Shown in pieces: positions 4,825 to 7,013 of a DNA stretch of 7,013 nt. A model generated the notes under the pieces. The model did no database searches. It saw nothing but the letters and a program-made list of their open reading frames with translations, and was not told the origin of the DNA. Position 1 is the stretch's first letter. Every line of letters begins with the position of its first letter. Position numbers and translations under genes: made by a program. The stretch comes from an uncultured euryarchaeote (GTDB lineage Archaea > Thermoplasmatota > Poseidoniia > Poseidoniales > Poseidoniaceae), in NCBI GenBank assembly GCA_937897005.1, contig CALCOQ010000001.1:1-7013 (forward strand), given 5' to 3'.

Positions 4825-6836
4825 GGCCTACCATCATCATTCCAACCGCGCAGTCGGTAATACTCTGTCAGACAATCAGCCTCATCTGCATCGTCAACGA
4901 AGGAAACCATTCCCTTGGCCGGCCCGTCAGGAAGAGCATCGTTTCGCAGCCTGTATGAAAGAACATCCTGTTCTCTCACCTCAACACCCAGTCTTTCCCA
5001 GTGCTGGATATTCCAAAGACGGGCAGAATCCCATTGTGCTGAAGCACGAGAATGCAGTTCTTCGATGGTCGCCGAATCACCAGTGATTCCGTTGTAAGCC
5101 TGGACAAGAACATCATCTGGCGTCGCACCGCTGGCGAAAGCACAGAGAATCATGCTGTCTCTTATCACGCTTTCATTCTGTGAATGAATCAATTCCGGCA
5201 TCAGGTCAAGGGCTGATGAATCCGGTATTCCTGTTGGATTCTTGTACCCAGCACGCATGTGACTCGCACCCACATTACAGGTCATGTATGCCATTCCATT
5301 TCCTCTCTTTCCTCTAGGGTCCCATGCTGGAAGGTCGAGCCCCTTGCAATGAGCTGTCAATCGTGTTGCTGGATGTCCAGTCTCCTTCTCCACCCACCTC
5401 GAACAAGCAACAGCGCCGCTGGCCAATGTACCGAAGAGTGAACCATCACCGGGGCAGGCATTGGAAAGCCTCTCCAGAGCCAAAGGTGGAAGTTCAGGAA
5501 TTCCGTATCCCCATGGGACCATCTCTCCTTTGGTGAAACGTCCCTTTGACGAAGGGGCAGAGAAACAAGGAACCTCGGCATCAAATCCCCACGGGTCTCC
5601 AGAAGACAGTGTTCCTTCTGACCAATCGTCGGGGAACCATCCCTTCAGCGCCAATTCACATATCAATGACAAGGCAGCACCACTGGAGATGGTGTCCACT
5701 CCAAATCTATTGCAGGCATCGTTGCCATCCATCACATCAAGGGAGGAGTCAATGCCAAGATTCGCACCGATCATCGCTAGAGTCTCATACTCTGGTCTCT
5801 CACTTCTCAGAACGTGCAATGGCTTTCCTCTAACACCACTGGAACGGTCTGATGCCTCGCAGGCAATTGGACAAGGACGGCAACAACCAGACTGTTTCGC
5901 CTCGGGAAGAGATTCATGCCAATACTCACCCGACAAGGCCACCGTGTCAAGTTGTCCAATCTTCTTTGCCGCATGGATGACCGAACCCGTCGTCGATGTA
6001 TAATTCAAGGTCGGCATTCGTCCCATTTCACTCGCATAAATTGGTGCCCTGCTGGTTCCAAAACGATAGAATGGATCGCCGACCTTGCGTCGTTCACCCA
6101 TCTCCTGACGTTGTTTCTTCAGCGCTCCAAGATACTGGGAATCATCCGCCACTTTGGATTCACCTGAAGCGAGCACTGAAATCGCCTTGAGATTCTTGTT
6201 TCCAAATTGAGCACCGGTCCCGCCACGTCCTGCAGCGCGTCTTCCCGCGGTTATCGGACTGGAGATTCTGACCAATGCCTCTCCTGCTGGACCTATCGAG
6301 AAGACATCCTGCACCTCGGTCTTAGCAGCAATAGCCTTCTCTGTCTGCCATGTTGTCTTGCCGCGAAGATTCTCTGCATCCTGTAAGGAAACATCCTGGT
6401 CCTCGATCTGCAAGCGAACCATGTTCTCAGAACGTCCGTGAATGAACAGCCCATCCCAGCCAGCCAATCGCAGGTCATGAGCGAAATCACCACCGATGTA
6501 GGTATCGATGAAGATATTCGTCAATGGTGAACGCGAACAGACGACTGCTCGACCAGAAGAGCCGACCTTGGAGCCTTGAAAAGGACCGGTCATGATGAGG
6601 ACCGGGGTGGTTGGATGCATTGCTGGGTCTGCATCTCCAGTGACCGGATGGCGCAGGTCGTAAGCCTCGTCATCAGTGCTATCCAGAGTGGTCAACAGAT
6701 GAGTTGCCAACCCCTTGCCACCAATGCATTGCCACAAAGTCTCTCTATCGAGGCTCTTCTCTTTGAGGGCCCCTGTTGACAAGTCAACCTCGAGATATCG
6801 GCCCGCAAAGCCATCATGTCGCCAGTAGGAAGCCAT
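4812..6836 (-). CDS. aor: Tungsten-type aldehyde:ferredoxin oxidoreductase
   Basis: This 674-residue protein is full length for the AOR family, which oxidises aldehydes to acids and passes electrons to ferredoxin using a tungsten bis-pterin and one 4Fe-4S cluster. The N-terminal AOR domain shows GRYLEVDLSTG (12-22), IGGKGLATHLL (38-48) and GRGGTGAQFGNKNLKAI (203-219). Cluster ligands are C319, C322 and C326 (CRPCPIAC) plus C565 in DSMILC (560-565). RPEYET (347-352) holds the conserved glutamates, NRFGVDTIS (376-384) is the first pterin motif, and H496 in HCKGLDLPAWDPRG is the conserved active-site histidine. The second pterin motif has Ile where Gly is usual (DxxGLC), a mild change. It is probably cytoplasmic; aldehydes from amino-acid breakdown are likely substrates, but this is inference. 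The ATG at 6836 gives the normal N-terminus. It lies 27 bases after the upstream gene's stop, so an operon is likely. Its stop overlaps the convergent acidic-protein gene by 13 bases. Confidence 0.95.
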   Translation of the reverse strand: MASYWRHDGFAGRYLEVDLSTGALKEKSLDRETLWQCIGGKGLATHLLTTLDSTDDEAYDLRHPVTGDADPAMHPTTPVLIMTGPFQGSKVGSSGRAVVCSRSPLTNIFIDTYIGGDFAHDLRLAGWDGLFIHGRSENMVRLQIEDQDVSLQDAENLRGKTTWQTEKAIAAKTEVQDVFSIGPAGEALVRISSPITAGRRAAGRGGTGAQFGNKNLKAISVLASGESKVADDSQYLGALKKQRQEMGERRKVGDPFYRFGTSRAPIYASEMGRMPTLNYTSTTGSVIHAAKKIGQLDTVALSGEYWHESLPEAKQSGCCRPCPIACEASDRSSGVRGKPLHVLRSERPEYETLAMIGANLGIDSSLDVMDGNDACNRFGVDTISSGAALSLICELALKGWFPDDWSEGTLSSGDPWGFDAEVPCFSAPSSKGRFTKGEMVPWGYGIPELPPLALERLSNACPGDGSLFGTLASGAVACSRWVEKETGHPATRLTAHCKGLDLPAWDPRGKRGNGMAYMTCNVGASHMRAGYKNPTGIPDSSALDLMPELIHSQNESVIRDSMILCAFASGATPDDVLVQAYNGITGDSATIEELHSRASAQWDSARLWNIQHWERLGVEVREQDVLSYRLRNDALPDGPAKGMVSFVDDADEADCLTEYYRLRGWNDDGRPHSS

Positions 6837-6863
6837 TGGCCAGCCATGAAAGGAACTCGCTCA

Positions 6864-7013
6864 TCATCCTTCGCAAGGTTCGTTGGACCATTCCTCAGAA
6901 GAAATATCTTCGATGAACTCGGACATCCGACGATGATTCTCACCCATGTCGCCCTCGCCAAGACGAGACTGACTGTGCAGAGTCAACTCAGCAACTCCAC
7001 CATTGCAGGAGAC
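6864..7013 (-). CDS. C-terminal fragment of an unidentified protein upstream of the oxidoreductase
   Basis: One minus-strand frame stays open from the window edge to a tandem stop TGATGA (6866-6861). It reads 49 residues, including AELTLHSQSRLGEGDMGENH, RRMSEFIEDI and the end SSEEWSNEPCEG. Its acidic composition matches the neighbouring genes. A competing frame (ATG at 6961, running into the oxidoreductase gene) is basic and Cys/Arg rich and looks like a shadow. The start lies outside the window. I do not recognise the family. It ends 27 bases before the oxidoreductase ATG on the same strand, so the two are probably co-transcribed and it may serve the same pathway or its cofactor. Confidence 0.6.
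   Translation of the reverse strand, partial: VSCNGGVAELTLHSQSRLGEGDMGENHRRMSEFIEDISSEEWSNEPCEG

Noticed and set aside
5461..6003. Plus-strand open frame of 180 codons
   Set aside because: It lies wholly antisense to the well-supported oxidoreductase, has no domain-like pattern, and is a shadow of its codon use.
6692..6961. 89-codon minus frame upstream of and into the oxidoreductase
   Set aside because: It is basic and Cys/Arg rich, overlaps the AOR start in another frame, and competes with a better acidic frame ending at 6864.
1..7013. CRISPR array, tRNA/rRNA, insertion sequence or defence cluster
   Set aside because: No regularly spaced repeats, RNA-gene signatures, transposase motifs or flanking inverted repeats were seen on either strand.

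Overview
The window looks archaeal, most probably from a marine planktonic euryarchaeon of the Marine Group II/III (Poseidoniales-like) type. This is inference: there is no rRNA or tRNA to prove it. The pointers are a tungsten-type aldehyde:ferredoxin oxidoreductase, a JAMM/MPN metalloprotease, GTG and TTG starts behind GGAGG/GGTGA-type ribosome sites, very acidic proteins, a secreted cyclophilin and a tiny membrane peptide ending in RRR. Genes are packed tightly, and both convergent pairs overlap at their stop codons.

Layout. At 1-354 (minus) lies the N-terminal part of a secreted cyclophilin-type peptidyl-prolyl isomerase, cut by the window edge just after the FHR motif. The 106-base divergent gap that follows holds a perfect 16-base palindrome. 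On the plus strand come a four-helix membrane protein (461-865), a possible 31-residue single-helix peptide (901-996), a short hairpin, a membrane-anchored S15/CocE-type serine hydrolase (1034-2908) and, four bases later, a stand-alone receiver domain (2913-3296). A JAMM-domain protein (3283-4032, minus, TTG start) runs tail-to-tail into the receiver gene. Divergent from it is an acidic protein with a tryptophan-rich tail (4111-4824). This in turn overlaps tail-to-tail with a complete aldehyde:ferredoxin oxidoreductase (4812-6836, minus). Upstream of that, at 6864-7013, is the 3' end of a further minus-strand gene that I do not recognise.

How the genes work together. The clearest unit is the hydrolase plus receiver: the receiver's ribosome site lies inside the last codons of the hydrolase, so the two are probably co-translated. 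The hydrolase probably acts outside the membrane on peptides or esters, and the cyclophilin helps fold exported proteins; both suit an organism that feeds on dissolved protein. The oxidoreductase would oxidise aldehydes and reduce ferredoxin, for example during amino-acid catabolism, and may share an operon with the unidentified gene before it. I see no CRISPR array, insertion sequence, tRNA, rRNA or recognisable defence system. The most unusual parts are the small regulatory-looking elements: the palindrome, the short ORF that touches the cyclophilin start, and the mutually exclusive RNA pairings before the hydrolase.
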